Shown: positions 1 through 7,494 of the stretch, one piece after another
Position numbering within the stretch: position 1 is the stretch's first letter
How the letters are laid out: each line of letters begins with the position of its first letter
Source of the DNA: Brachybacterium subflavum
GTDB taxonomy: Bacteria > Actinomycetota > Actinomycetes > Actinomycetales > Dermabacteraceae
Assembly (NCBI RefSeq): GCF_009299795.1
Contig: NZ_VIGP01000006.1
Location: 62,001 to 126,000, forward strand
Direction of reading: 5' to 3'
DNA length: 64,000 nt
Notes under the pieces: generated by a model
Databases searched by the model: none
The model's input: the letters and a program-made list of their open reading frames with translations, nothing else
What the model was told of the DNA's origin: nothing
Translations under genes and position numbers: made by a program

Positions 1-87
1 GGCGACGCCTTCCGCGGCGGCGACCTCTCCGCGCTCGCCGACCGCGCCCGCGAGTTCGTCGCCGTGTGCGCGGAGGCGGGCAGGTGA
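1..87 (+). CDS. C-terminal fragment, possibly KDPG/KDG aldolase
   Basis: Only the last 28 codons are inside the window; the frame is open from base 1 and ends at TGA 85-87. The tail (ending LADRAREFVAVCAEAGR) is a charged helix like the end of 2-keto-3-deoxy-6-phosphogluconate aldolase. The stop overlaps the GTG start of the KDG kinase by four bases, so the two are translationally coupled. KDG kinase followed by aldolase is the standard pair turning KDG into pyruvate and glyceraldehyde 3-phosphate. Identity is inferred mainly from this context; the fragment alone cannot prove it. Confidence 0.4.
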   Translation, partial: GDAFRGGDLSALADRAREFVAVCAEAGR

Positions 88-1238
88 CCGACGCGCACGG
101 CCGACGGGCCGAGCGGGCGGGCGACGCCCACGGCCGGCGGGCCGAGCGGGCGGACGATGCGCCGCGCGTCGTCACCGTCGGCGAGACCATGGCGCTGCTG
201 CACAGCGAGGGCATCGGCTCCCTCGCCCACGCGCGCGGCATGACCGTCGGCATCGGCGGCGCCGAGAGCAACCTCGCGATCGGCCTGCGCCGCCTCGGCG
301 TCCCGGTCGCCTGGGCGAGCAGGGTCGGGGCCGACGAACTGGGCACCCGGGTGCTGCGCGAGCTGCTCGCTGAGCAGGTCGACGTGCGCGCCCGCATCGA
401 CCCCGAGCGGCCGACGGGCCTGATGCTCAAGTCCCATCCCAGCGGCGGGGCGACCACGGTCCGCTACTACCGCAGCGGCTCGGCCGCCTCCGCCCTCAAC
501 GCGCAGGAGCTCGCCGAGGATGTCCCGGACGAGCTGCTGGCGGGCGCCGACATCCTCCACCTCACGGGCATCACGCCGCTGCTGTCGCCGCAGGCGCGGG
601 ATGCGGCCGTGGCGCTCCTCGAGCGCGCCCGCGCCGCCGGCACGCTGATCAGCTTCGACGTGAACCTGCGCTCCGCCCTGGCTCCGCGCGAGGTCGCCGC
701 CCCGCTGCTGGCCCGCCTCGCGGCCGCCGCGGACATCGTCTTCGGCGGCACCGAGGAGCTCGAGCTCGTTGCCGACGCGCTGGGTTCGGCGAGGCAGAGC
801 ACGGGTGCGGGGGCAGGTGCGGGCGAGCGTGCCGACACCTCCCTGCTGCGCGCCCTGCACGCCCACGGGATCCCCGAGGTGGTCGAGAAGCGCGGCGCCT
901 ACGGCGCCCGCGCGCTCGTCGGAGCCGGAGCCGGTGCCGGAGCCGATGCGGGAGAGTCCGGTGAGGACACTGCCGGTGCCGGCCCCCGCACCGGCCCTGA
1001 GACGGCCGAGGTGCCCGGGCTCCGCGTGGACGTCGTGGACACCGTCGGCGCGGGCGACGCGTTCGTCGCCGGATACCTCAGCGCGCACCTCGAGGGGCTC
1101 GACGTCGCCGGCCGACTCGCTCGCGGCAACGAGTGCGGTGCCCTGATGTGCACGAGCCCGGGGGACTGGGAGGGCGCCGTCCACCGCGAGGGCCTCGGCC
1201 GCCTCGCCGCGGGCGCGGCGGACCCCGTCGCCCGCTGA
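84..1238 (+). CDS. kdgK: 2-keto-3-deoxygluconate kinase, PfkB family
   Basis: PfkB/ribokinase-fold sugar kinase that would phosphorylate 2-keto-3-deoxygluconate to KDPG in the cytoplasm. The N-terminal substrate half has the GGAESNLAIGLRRLG segment and the C-terminal PfkB signature DTVGAGD lies at residues 319-325, with D325 the expected catalytic base. GTG 84 is chosen over GTG 66 because GGAGG (72-76) sits 7 bases upstream and the start overlaps the preceding stop (GTGA). The 384-residue product is longer than usual family members: residues 3-24 are two copies of an 11-residue repeat (33-bp tandem duplication, 90-155), and a Gly/Ala/Asp-rich low-complexity stretch interrupts the region before the signature. 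The conserved fold begins at about residue 29 (VVTVGETMALL). Confidence 0.85.
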   Translation: MTDAHGRRAERAGDAHGRRAERADDAPRVVTVGETMALLHSEGIGSLAHARGMTVGIGGAESNLAIGLRRLGVPVAWASRVGADELGTRVLRELLAEQVDVRARIDPERPTGLMLKSHPSGGATTVRYYRSGSAASALNAQELAEDVPDELLAGADILHLTGITPLLSPQARDAAVALLERARAAGTLISFDVNLRSALAPREVAAPLLARLAAAADIVFGGTEELELVADALGSARQSTGAGAGAGERADTSLLRALHAHGIPEVVEKRGAYGARALVGAGAGAGADAGESGEDTAGAGPRTGPETAEVPGLRVDVVDTVGAGDAFVAGYLSAHLEGLDVAGRLARGNECGALMCTSPGDWEGAVHREGLGRLAAGAADPVAR

Positions 1239-1296
1239 CCCGTCGGCCCCGGCCCCACGCGAGCCGCTGCGCCCGGATCCCGGCCACAATGGGTCC

Positions 1297-2655
1297 ATGA
1301 CCTCCCCGATCGCGACCCTGGACTCCGTGCTCGCGCTGCTGAGGGAGGACCCGACCGGCGAGGCCGGCCTCGAGCGCCTCGCCCGCGAGGCGCACGCCCT
1401 GCCGGTCGCGGACCTCGTCTACCTCGTGCGCACGAGCGACGCGGAGCAGTCGGCCCTGCTCTTCCGCGTGCTGGACAAGAGCCAGGCGCTGCGGGTCTTC
1501 GAGGAGCTCGCGCCCCATCAGCAGGCCGAGCTGATCTCCGCCCTGCGCGACCCGCAGGTCGCCCAGATCATCGAGGACCTCGACCCCGACGACCGCGCCT
1601 CGCTCTTCGACGAGCTGCCCGCCTCCGTCGCCGAGAAGCTCCTGCACGGGCTCGACGCCGACGAGCGCGCGATGACGACGACGGTCCTGGGGTATCCGCG
1701 CGATGCCATCGGTCGGTTCATGTCGCCCGAGGTCATCGCGCTGCACCCCGAGCAGAGCGTCGCTCGGGCCCTCGCCCACCTGCGCGCCCACATCGACGAG
1801 CCCGAGACGATCTACCTGCTGCCCGTCGTCGACGGCGCGCGGAAGGTCCTCGGCGTCGTGGGCCTGCGCCGGCTGCTCGCGGAGGACGGGACGACCCGCG
1901 TCGGCGACCTCGCGCACACCGCGGTCATGGCCCGCGCGAGCGAGGAGCGCGAGCAGGTCGCGCGGCGCTTCCTCGCGGAGAAGCTGCTGGCCATGCCCAT
2001 CGTCGACGGCGAGGACCGGCTCGTCGGCATCCTCACCATCGACGACGCGATGGCGATCATCGAGGAGGAGGACGCCGAGGACTCCGCCCGCCACGGCGGC
2101 GCGGAACCGCTCTCCCGCGCCTACCTCGCGACCCCGATCCTGCAGATCGTGCGCAGCCGCATCGTCTGGCTCGTGGTGCTCGCGGTCTCCGCGATCCTCA
2201 CTGTCCAGGTGCTCGAGTTCTTCGAGGCGAGCCTCGACCAGGTCGTGGTGCTCGCCCTGTTCATCCCGCTGCTCACCGGCACGGGCGGGAACACCGGCAA
2301 CCAGGCCGCGACCACGGTGACGCGCGCGCTCGCCGTGGGGGAGGTGCGCGTGCGCGACCTGCCGCGCGTGGTGTGGCGCGAGCTGCGGATCGGCGCGACC
2401 CTCGGATCGGTGCTCGGCACGCTCGGCCTGGTCATCGCCGGGATCTTCTACGGCCTGCCGATCGGCATCGTGATGGGCCTGACGCTGCTGGCGATCTGCA
2501 TGATGGCCGCGGTCGTCGGCGGGCTGATGCCCCTGATCGCCAAGCGCATCGGCGCCGACCCGGCCGTGTTCTCCAACCCCTTCATCTCCACCTTCTGCGA
2601 TGCGACCGGTCTGGTCGTCTACTTCTCCATCGCGACCGTGGTGCTGGGGCTCTGA
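1297..2655 (+). CDS. mgtE: Magnesium transporter MgtE
   Basis: Mg2+-gated Mg2+ channel of the inner membrane. Domain order is canonical: cytosolic superhelical N domain (about 1-130), two CBS domains (about 143-260, beginning MSPEVIALHP and then MARASEEREQ), a plug helix, and a five-helix membrane domain from about 289. The hallmark GGNTGNQA lies near residue 330 and the C-terminal NPFISTFCDATGLVVYF helix carries the conserved Asp of the pore. Length (452) is typical. No clear ribosome binding site precedes ATG 1297. Only 58 bp separate it from kdgK, too little for an M-box riboswitch. It ends just before a strong hairpin terminator shared with the convergent PadR gene. Confidence 0.95.
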   Translation: MTSPIATLDSVLALLREDPTGEAGLERLAREAHALPVADLVYLVRTSDAEQSALLFRVLDKSQALRVFEELAPHQQAELISALRDPQVAQIIEDLDPDDRASLFDELPASVAEKLLHGLDADERAMTTTVLGYPRDAIGRFMSPEVIALHPEQSVARALAHLRAHIDEPETIYLLPVVDGARKVLGVVGLRRLLAEDGTTRVGDLAHTAVMARASEEREQVARRFLAEKLLAMPIVDGEDRLVGILTIDDAMAIIEEEDAEDSARHGGAEPLSRAYLATPILQIVRSRIVWLVVLAVSAILTVQVLEFFEASLDQVVVLALFIPLLTGTGGNTGNQAATTVTRALAVGEVRVRDLPRVVWRELRIGATLGSVLGTLGLVIAGIFYGLPIGIVMGLTLLAICMMAAVVGGLMPLIAKRIGADPAVFSNPFISTFCDATGLVVYFSIATVVLGL

Positions 2656-2706
2656 GGGGAGGGATCGGCCGACGGGCGGATCCGTGCACGAGCCCCTGGA
2701 CATGAC

Positions 2707-2743
2707 GAAGCGCCCGCACCCCGGGTGGGGATGCGGGCGCTTC
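2707..2743. terminator. Bidirectional hairpin between mgtE and padR
   Basis: Perfect 12-bp stem (2707-2718 with 2732-2743, arm GAAGCGCCCGCA) with an inner CCCC/GGGG extension, so the loop is small. It lies between convergent gene ends and is the best terminator-like hairpin on the left side of the window. No T-run follows, as is common in high-GC actinobacteria. Confidence 0.75.
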
Positions 2744-2768
2744 CGTGCGCGCGGGGCGCGTCAGGACG

Positions 2769-4022
2769 TCAGGCGGTCGGCTCGCCGGACTGCTCCGACG
2801 GGGACGACGTGGCGGACGGGTTCGACGGGGACGACGGGGAGGACGGGGAGGATGGGCCCGACCCATTTCCCTGCGCTCCGCTGTCGTCCGCGCTGCTCGC
2901 GGCGGCCGGGACATCGCCGGCGAGGATCCGGTAGATCGAGCGCTTGGCCTCGGTGAGGACCTCGGCGACCTGGCTCATCTGCTGGGCCTCGCCCGAGCGG
3001 GTGGCCTCGCGGACGGCGCCCGTGAGGTCCCGCAGCGAGCTGCGCAGATCGTGCGCGCCCTGCGCGAAGGAATCGTCCTCGCCCGCGAAGGGGTCGGACC
3101 AGGAGGCCCTGTTCTCCTCCACGTGCGCCGTGCCGGTGTCGGTGAGCGTGGCGAGCTTGCGCCCGCCCTCCTTCGACATCTCGACGAAGCCCTCGTCCTC
3201 CAGCTGGGAGAGCGTCGGGTAGATCGCGCCGGGGCTGACCGACCAGGTCCCGCCCGTGCGCTCGTCGATGGTCTGCATGAGCTGGTAACCGTGCATCGGC
3301 TCCTCGCTCAGCAACAGCAGGACGGCCGTGCGGACGTCGCCACGGGGCCGACGCCCGCGTCCCCGGCCGCGACCTCGGCCGCCGCGAGGACCGCGCGGAC
3401 CGAAGCCGCGCTCGGGGTCGTCGGCGTCCTCGAAGCCCGGACCGCCGGGACCGCCGGGACCGCGGCCGCCGGGGCCGCGCCCGCCGACACCGGGGCCACG
3501 TCCGTCGAAGCCGGGGCCGCCGAACCCGTGGCCGCCGGGTCCGCCGAATCCGGCGTCCTCGGGGCCACCGAAGCCGTGGCCTCGGCCGCGACCACGACCG
3601 CGACCGCGTCCATCGGGTCCGTCGAAGCCGCGGCGATCGACGTCGCCGTCCTCGAACGAGCCGTCCTCGAACGAGCCGTCCTCGAACGCGGGGCCGCGGC
3701 CCTCGAAACCGTGATGCTCGGGGTGGGCGTGGTGCTCCGGGTGTCCGTGATGCTCGGGATGCTCAGGGCGCTCCGAACGCTCAGGGCGCTCAGGGCGCTC
3801 GGGACGCTCCGGGTGTCCGGCGTGGTCCGGGTGAGCGCCCGGACCACGGCCCGCACGGGGTCCGCCGCGCCGCTCGCGAGGGCCGAAGCCCAAGTCATCG
3901 GGGTACATGGCCCCTCCTTCCTCGGCGCGTCGGCGCTGGCCTCCGCGTCGCATGAGTGCCCGGCGCAGGGCGCGCGGGTCGAGTTCCTGATGCTGGTCGT
4001 GATGATCGTGATGGCGTCGCAT
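2769..4022 (-). CDS. PadR-family regulator with long disordered N-terminus
   Basis: The DNA-binding core is at the C-terminal side: a PadR winged helix from about residue 228 (RGDVRTAVLLLLSEEPMHGYQLM, then SPGAIYPTLSQLEDEGFV), followed by an acidic helical region and a Ser/Pro-rich tail. PadR proteins are normally 100-200 residues; here some 220 residues of low complexity precede the fold. These are His/Pro/Glu-rich (about 64-105), three FEDGS repeats (about 113-127), then Gly/Arg-rich. Two starts have good ribosome binding sites: ATG 4022 (AAGGAG, 8 bases upstream) and in-frame ATG 3908 (AAGGAGG, 4-5 bases upstream; M39, 379 residues). Target genes are unknown; palindromes at 4050-4072 suggest autoregulation. 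Confidence 0.8.
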   Translation of the reverse strand: MRRHHDHHDQHQELDPRALRRALMRRGGQRRRAEEGGAMYPDDLGFGPRERRGGPRAGRGPGAHPDHAGHPERPERPERPERSERPEHPEHHGHPEHHAHPEHHGFEGRGPAFEDGSFEDGSFEDGDVDRRGFDGPDGRGRGRGRGRGHGFGGPEDAGFGGPGGHGFGGPGFDGRGPGVGGRGPGGRGPGGPGGPGFEDADDPERGFGPRGPRGGRGRGRGRGRRPRGDVRTAVLLLLSEEPMHGYQLMQTIDERTGGTWSVSPGAIYPTLSQLEDEGFVEMSKEGGRKLATLTDTGTAHVEENRASWSDPFAGEDDSFAQGAHDLRSSLRDLTGAVREATRSGEAQQMSQVAEVLTEAKRSIYRILAGDVPAAASSADDSGAQGNGSGPSSPSSPSSPSNPSATSSPSEQSGEPTA

Positions 4023-4049
4023 GAGTGATCTCCTTACGGTCGTTCATGT

Positions 4050-4072
4050 CGTGACAGCATCACGATATATCG
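4050..4072. promoter_or_regulatory. Overlapping palindromes upstream of padR
   Basis: Two perfect palindromes overlap in the padR leader: CGTGAcagcaTCACG (4050-4064) and CGATATATCG (4063-4072). The second is AT-rich in a GC-rich genome and resembles the TATATCGATATA type of PadR operator; it could also supply a -10 for padR on the minus strand. Autoregulation is inferred from position. Confidence 0.45.
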
Positions 4073-4163
4073 CTCACTCGAGAATGTGCAAGGGTGAGCT
4101 GCGCGACGCGGGGCCGTGAGTCGTCCGACGCTCGAGCGCGCCACGCACCGCGGACACCCGGAA

Positions 4164-4219
4164 CGAGCGGTGCGAAACTCCCGCCATCAGCGCTTTTGGC
4201 GTCGGTTTCGCACCACTCG
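4164..4219. repeat. GTGCGAAA-type intergenic palindrome, copy 1
   Basis: Arms GGTGCGAAAC (4169-4178) and GTTTCGCACC (4205-4214) are perfect; CGAG/CTCG extend the stem outward after one mismatch, and CGCCA/TGGCG pair inside. It lies between divergent starts, so it cannot be an ordinary terminator for either neighbour. Its inner TTTTGGC segment is shared with copy 4 (62774-62829). Confidence 0.7.
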
Positions 4220-4369
4220 TGGGCAATTCTGCGGGACTCGGTGGCTCCGGGGCGCGCGTGAAGGAGGCCTTCTGCGGGGGCATCGCTGCCCGGCGCTCCA
4301 GGCGCTGTGGAGGACCGGCGGTGTGGATAACTCCTGGTGTGCGGCGCGGGCTTGGGCATTCTGATCGCC

Positions 4370-5311
4370 ATGCCCTCGCGCCGGTCGACCTTGCCCCAGA
4401 GCCTCGCCACCGTGTTCACGATGGCCGAAGCGCGCGATGCGGGCGTGAGCCCACGGCGACTGGATGCCCCGGATGTCCGTCGACTCTCCCGCGGTGTGTA
4501 CGCGCGAGCGGGCGTCGCCGTCACGATCGCCGATCTCGCCCGAGCACACTGCAGCGACGCCCCCGACATCGTCGTGTGCGGCGCCACTGCCGCCGAACTG
4601 CTGAAGATGCCGCTCCCGTTCCGTCGCACGGTGCGCGAGACAGGGGTTCTCGACGTCTCCGCTCAGGCTCGGCGGCGTGACGTGCCGTATGTGCGGTGGC
4701 ATCGGCTCGGCGGGCTCACCGCAGCGGACGTGCTCGAGGCCCAGGGAATACGGTTGACGTCGCGCGTGCGCACCTGGGAGGACCTCGCGGCGGTCCTGAC
4801 GGTCGACGAGCTGGTCTCCGTCACCGACCATCTCATCCGCTGGCCCAGGTTCCGGTTCGAGGGACGCCGACGTCCCTACGCGACCCTCGATGAGCTCGAC
4901 TCGTCCGTGGAGGGCGGTTCGGGACGACGGGGCAACGCGAGGCTGCGCGCAGCGCTCGAGCAGGCTCGCGTGGGGAGCGACTCACCTGCCGAGACCATGC
5001 TGCGACTGCACCTGGCCCGCGCCGGCCTCCCGGAGCCGCGCCTCAACGTCACGATCTCCGAGCGCGGGATCGATCTGGGGCAGCCGGATCTGTCCTGGCC
5101 GGAGTACCGCGTCTGCGCCGAGCATGAGGGGCCGACGCATCTGACCCGTGAACAGCAGGAGCGGGACATCGCGCGGACCGAGGCGAGGGTCCGTCACGGC
5201 TGGATCGAAGTGCGGACGGTCGCCGCAGACCTCCGCGAGCAGGGCGCCCGAGCGGTGAGACGGGTGTCCGCCGCGCTCCGGCGCCACGGATGGGACGGAC
5301 GGAGACGCTGA
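4370..5311 (+). CDS. DUF559/PD-(D/E)XK nuclease-fold protein, AbiEi-like N-terminus
   Basis: 313 residues. The N-terminal part (about 10-60) has the SLATVFTMAEARDAGVSPRRL pattern of the helix-turn-helix found in AbiEi-type antitoxin and DUF559 proteins. The C-terminal part is a Vsr-like nuclease fold: SPAETMLRLHLARAGL, then GQPDLSWPEYRVCAEHEG with D240 and E251-x-E253 as candidate catalytic residues, then a basic helix and VRTVAADL. Such proteins occur in many variable copies in actinobacteria and their role is unsettled (nuclease, defence or selfish function). ATG 4370 is chosen over GTG 4337 because the conserved part starts right after it. The gene is flanked on both sides by members of the same palindrome family. 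Confidence 0.7.
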   Translation: MPSRRSTLPQSLATVFTMAEARDAGVSPRRLDAPDVRRLSRGVYARAGVAVTIADLARAHCSDAPDIVVCGATAAELLKMPLPFRRTVRETGVLDVSAQARRRDVPYVRWHRLGGLTAADVLEAQGIRLTSRVRTWEDLAAVLTVDELVSVTDHLIRWPRFRFEGRRRPYATLDELDSSVEGGSGRRGNARLRAALEQARVGSDSPAETMLRLHLARAGLPEPRLNVTISERGIDLGQPDLSWPEYRVCAEHEGPTHLTREQQERDIARTEARVRHGWIEVRTVAADLREQGARAVRRVSAALRRHGWDGRRR

Positions 5312-5413
5312 GGACGCGCCCTCGCGCCCCGCAGACCCGGCGCCCTCCACGGGCCTCCATCACCTCTCCCGCCACCCTCCCCAGCGATCCCGGGCCCCGA
5401 GGAGACCACGAAC

Positions 5414-5459
5414 GGTGCGAAACCGCCCCCAAGATCGATCTTGGGGGCGGTTTCGCACC
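5414..5459. repeat. GTGCGAAA-type intergenic palindrome, copy 2
   Basis: Perfect 46-bp palindrome: left half 5414-5436 begins GGTGCGAAACC, the centre is CCAAGATCGATCTTGG and the right half is its exact reverse complement. It lies between the convergent DUF559 and MFS genes and may act as a bidirectional terminator. The central 16 bases are identical to copy 3 at 36697-36752. Confidence 0.8.
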
Positions 5460-5521
5460 ACTCGATGGCCGTGGGAGGGGGACACCTCGCTGGGCCGGTC
5501 CCGCAGCCCTTCAGCGCAGCC

Positions 5522-6838
5522 TCACACCTCGTCGCCGGCGGTGATGGCCTCGGCCTCCTCCTGGCTGGACAGGTGGTGCTGCTGGCCGACGTGGGAGAGG
5601 TGGCGTCGGCCGATGACGAGCATCAGCATGCTCAGCACCACGGTGACGGCGCCCAGGATGTACGGCGAGGCGGGTCCGGCGGCGGATTCGGAGAGCGGGC
5701 CCGCGACGGCCGGGGCGATCGCGCCGCCCAGGAAGCGCACGCCCGAGTAGGCGGAGCTGGCGACGCCGCGCGGCAGGTCGGTGGCCTCCATGACGGTCTC
5801 GGTCAGCGCGGTGTTCATGACGCCCAGCAGCAGGCCGCCGATGATGATCAGCACGATGATGCCGACCATCGATCCGTGCGCGAGGGCGAGGCCCAGCATG
5901 AGCACGGCGAGCAGGCCCTCGATGGTGAGCAGCGTGGGGATCAGGCCCAGCTTGCGGGTGAGGATCGGGGCGACGAACACCGAGGTGATCGCGAGGCACA
6001 CGCCCCAGCCGAAGAACACGCCGCCGATCTGCATGGCGCCGAACTCCTTGCCCTGGGCCGCGGCAGCGGCCTCGAGCGGGAACGGGGAGTAGGCGAGCAT
6101 CACGAAGAAGGTGAAGTTGTAGAAGATCGCGACCAGCGCGAGGGTGCGCAGAGCCGGGTTGCCCAGCGCCCGCAGGGAGGCGAGCGGGGAGACGTGGACC
6201 GGCTTGGCCTCCTTCTTCAGCAGGGCGGTGATGGCGATGAAGCCGATGGCCATGAGCACGGCGGTGCCGAAGAACGGGGCGCGCCAGGAGACGCTGCCCA
6301 GCAGGCCGCCCAGCAGCGGGCCGAGCGCCATGCCGATGCCCAGCGCGGTCTCGTAGAGGATGATCGCGCCGCCCGACGGGCCGGCGGTGGCGCCCACGAT
6401 CGCGGCGAGCGCGGTGGAGATGAACAGGGCGTTGCCCAGGCCCCAGCCGGCGCGCAGGCCGATGATCTCGCTGACCGAGCCGGACGCCCCGGCGAGCGCC
6501 GCGAAGACGACGACGAGCGCGAGGCCGATCAGCAGGGTGGTGCGCACGCCGACCTTCGAGCTGAACCAGCTCGTGAAGAACATGGCGATCGCGGTGATGA
6601 ACAGGTAGCTGGTGAACAGCAGCATCGCCTGCGTGGGCGAGGCGTCCAGCTGGGAGCTGATCGCGGGGAGGATCGGGTCCACCAGGCCGATGCCCATGAA
6701 GGACACGGTCGCGGCGAAGGCGATCGCCCACACGGCCTTGGGCTGGTGGAAGGCGTCGCGCAGGGTGGGAGCGGTGTTCGACGCGGGGGCGGGCGCTGAG
6801 CCCGCCGTGTGCGGATTCGTGTCGGAAGGGGCTGTCAT
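5522..6838 (-). CDS. MFS drug-efflux-type transporter
   Basis: 438-residue major facilitator with about twelve hydrophobic segments starting near residue 36 (AIAFAATVSFMGIGLVDPILPAI). The loop between TM2 and TM3 (SSKVGVRTTLLIGLALVVV) is the MFS motif A region. The polar N- and C-termini are cytosolic. It follows the MarR gene by about 100 bp in the same direction, the usual layout of a MarR-controlled efflux pump, so export of a small toxic compound or aromatic ligand is likely; the substrate cannot be read from sequence. ATG 6838 has GAGAAGG upstream. Confidence 0.85.
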   Translation of the reverse strand: MTAPSDTNPHTAGSAPAPASNTAPTLRDAFHQPKAVWAIAFAATVSFMGIGLVDPILPAISSQLDASPTQAMLLFTSYLFITAIAMFFTSWFSSKVGVRTTLLIGLALVVVFAALAGASGSVSEIIGLRAGWGLGNALFISTALAAIVGATAGPSGGAIILYETALGIGMALGPLLGGLLGSVSWRAPFFGTAVLMAIGFIAITALLKKEAKPVHVSPLASLRALGNPALRTLALVAIFYNFTFFVMLAYSPFPLEAAAAAQGKEFGAMQIGGVFFGWGVCLAITSVFVAPILTRKLGLIPTLLTIEGLLAVLMLGLALAHGSMVGIIVLIIIGGLLLGVMNTALTETVMEATDLPRGVASSAYSGVRFLGGAIAPAVAGPLSESAAGPASPYILGAVTVVLSMLMLVIGRRHLSHVGQQHHLSSQEEAEAITAGDEV

Positions 6839-6939
6839 GCGATCGGTGACCTTCTCATGATCGGTGGGGCGGGACGTCGGAGGACGGGTTCGGGGGAGCG
6901 GGCGAGGCCGCCGGGTCGGGGCGCGGCGACGCCGACGAG

Positions 6940-7401
6940 TCAGGTCGCGGGAGGTGCGGAGCCGGTCGCGGGAGGGGCGGAGTCGTGGGTCTCCACGATC
7001 CGCGCCAGGATCTCGGCGGCCTGCGCGAGGGTGCGGCGGTCGTCGTCCCCGAGGTCGTCGAGGATGGGGCCGACGCCGTGGTTCATGCGGCTGCGCCAGT
7101 CGGCGAGCTTCTCGCGGCCGGCCGGGGTGATGTCGACGAGGACGGAGCGCGAGTCGGCGGGATCGGGGGCCCGGAAGACCAGGCCCTCCTCCTCCAGTCG
7201 CTTCGCCACGGTGGTCGCCGTGGGGCGGGTGACCCTCTCGCGCTCGGCGATCTCGCTGAGCCGCAGCGGTCCCCGCTGCTCGATCGTGCTCACGACCCGC
7301 CAGGAGACGGAGGAGACGCCGACGTCCGCGCGGCGCGCGGCGAGCCGCACGAAGCGGCTGCAGGCGAGCGTCAGGTCCTGGGGGAAATCTTGGGTGGGCA
7401 C
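6940..7401 (-). CDS. MarR-family transcriptional regulator
   Basis: 153-residue winged-helix regulator. The recognition region is LRLSEIAERERVTRPTATTVAKRLEEEGLV (about 51-80) followed by the wing with the conserved DPADSRSVLVDITPAGR. N- and C-terminal helices would form the dimer. Start is GTG 7401. The gene precedes and probably represses the MFS pump at 5522-6838. An inverted repeat 12-32 bases upstream of the start is a good operator, so autoregulation with release on ligand binding is the expected scheme. The C-terminal tail has a short GSAPPAT repeat. Confidence 0.88.
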   Translation of the reverse strand: MPTQDFPQDLTLACSRFVRLAARRADVGVSSVSWRVVSTIEQRGPLRLSEIAERERVTRPTATTVAKRLEEEGLVFRAPDPADSRSVLVDITPAGREKLADWRSRMNHGVGPILDDLGDDDRRTLAQAAEILARIVETHDSAPPATGSAPPAT

Positions 7402-7412
7402 GTCACCCCAAT

Positions 7413-7433
7413 GTAGTTAGGAATGCGAACTAC
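7413..7433. promoter_or_regulatory. MarR operator candidate
   Basis: Inverted repeat GTAGTT-N9-AACTAC immediately upstream of the MarR start; the AGTT...AACT half-site pattern is typical of MarR boxes. It sits in a locally AT-rich stretch that would also contain the promoter of the marR-MFS operon. Confidence 0.65.
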
Positions 7434-7494
7434 TGCAACATGCTGTGGCGCACGGGACGGCGGGCGGCGGTCTGTGGGTGGGTGGATGCCTCGC

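Larger units (their letters stand above)
4023..4369. other. Divergent intergenic region padR / DUF559
   Basis: 347 bp between two divergent starts. It holds the padR palindromes (4050-4072), the first GTGCGAAA-type hairpin (4164-4219) and an AT-richer GTGGATAAC patch near 4322-4330 that may be a -10 for the + strand gene. No other coding frame here looks real. Confidence 0.5.

Noticed and set aside
1239-1296. M-box Mg2+ riboswitch before mgtE
   Set aside because: Only 58 bp separate kdgK from mgtE, too short for the element, and no fitting structure is seen.
1078-2703. 541-codon open frame antisense to mgtE
   Set aside because: Highly Arg/Asp/His-biased translation mirroring the MgtE codons; a GC-rich shadow frame with no ribosome binding site or family similarity.
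3640-3700. Short regular repeats in padR considered as a CRISPR array
   Set aside because: They are 15-bp in-frame coding repeats (FEDGS) without spacers.
4164-5459. Palindromes around the DUF559 gene considered as insertion-sequence terminal repeats
   Set aside because: Each copy is itself a complete palindrome, no target duplication is visible, and the protein is not a known transposase; kept as a separate hypothesis only.
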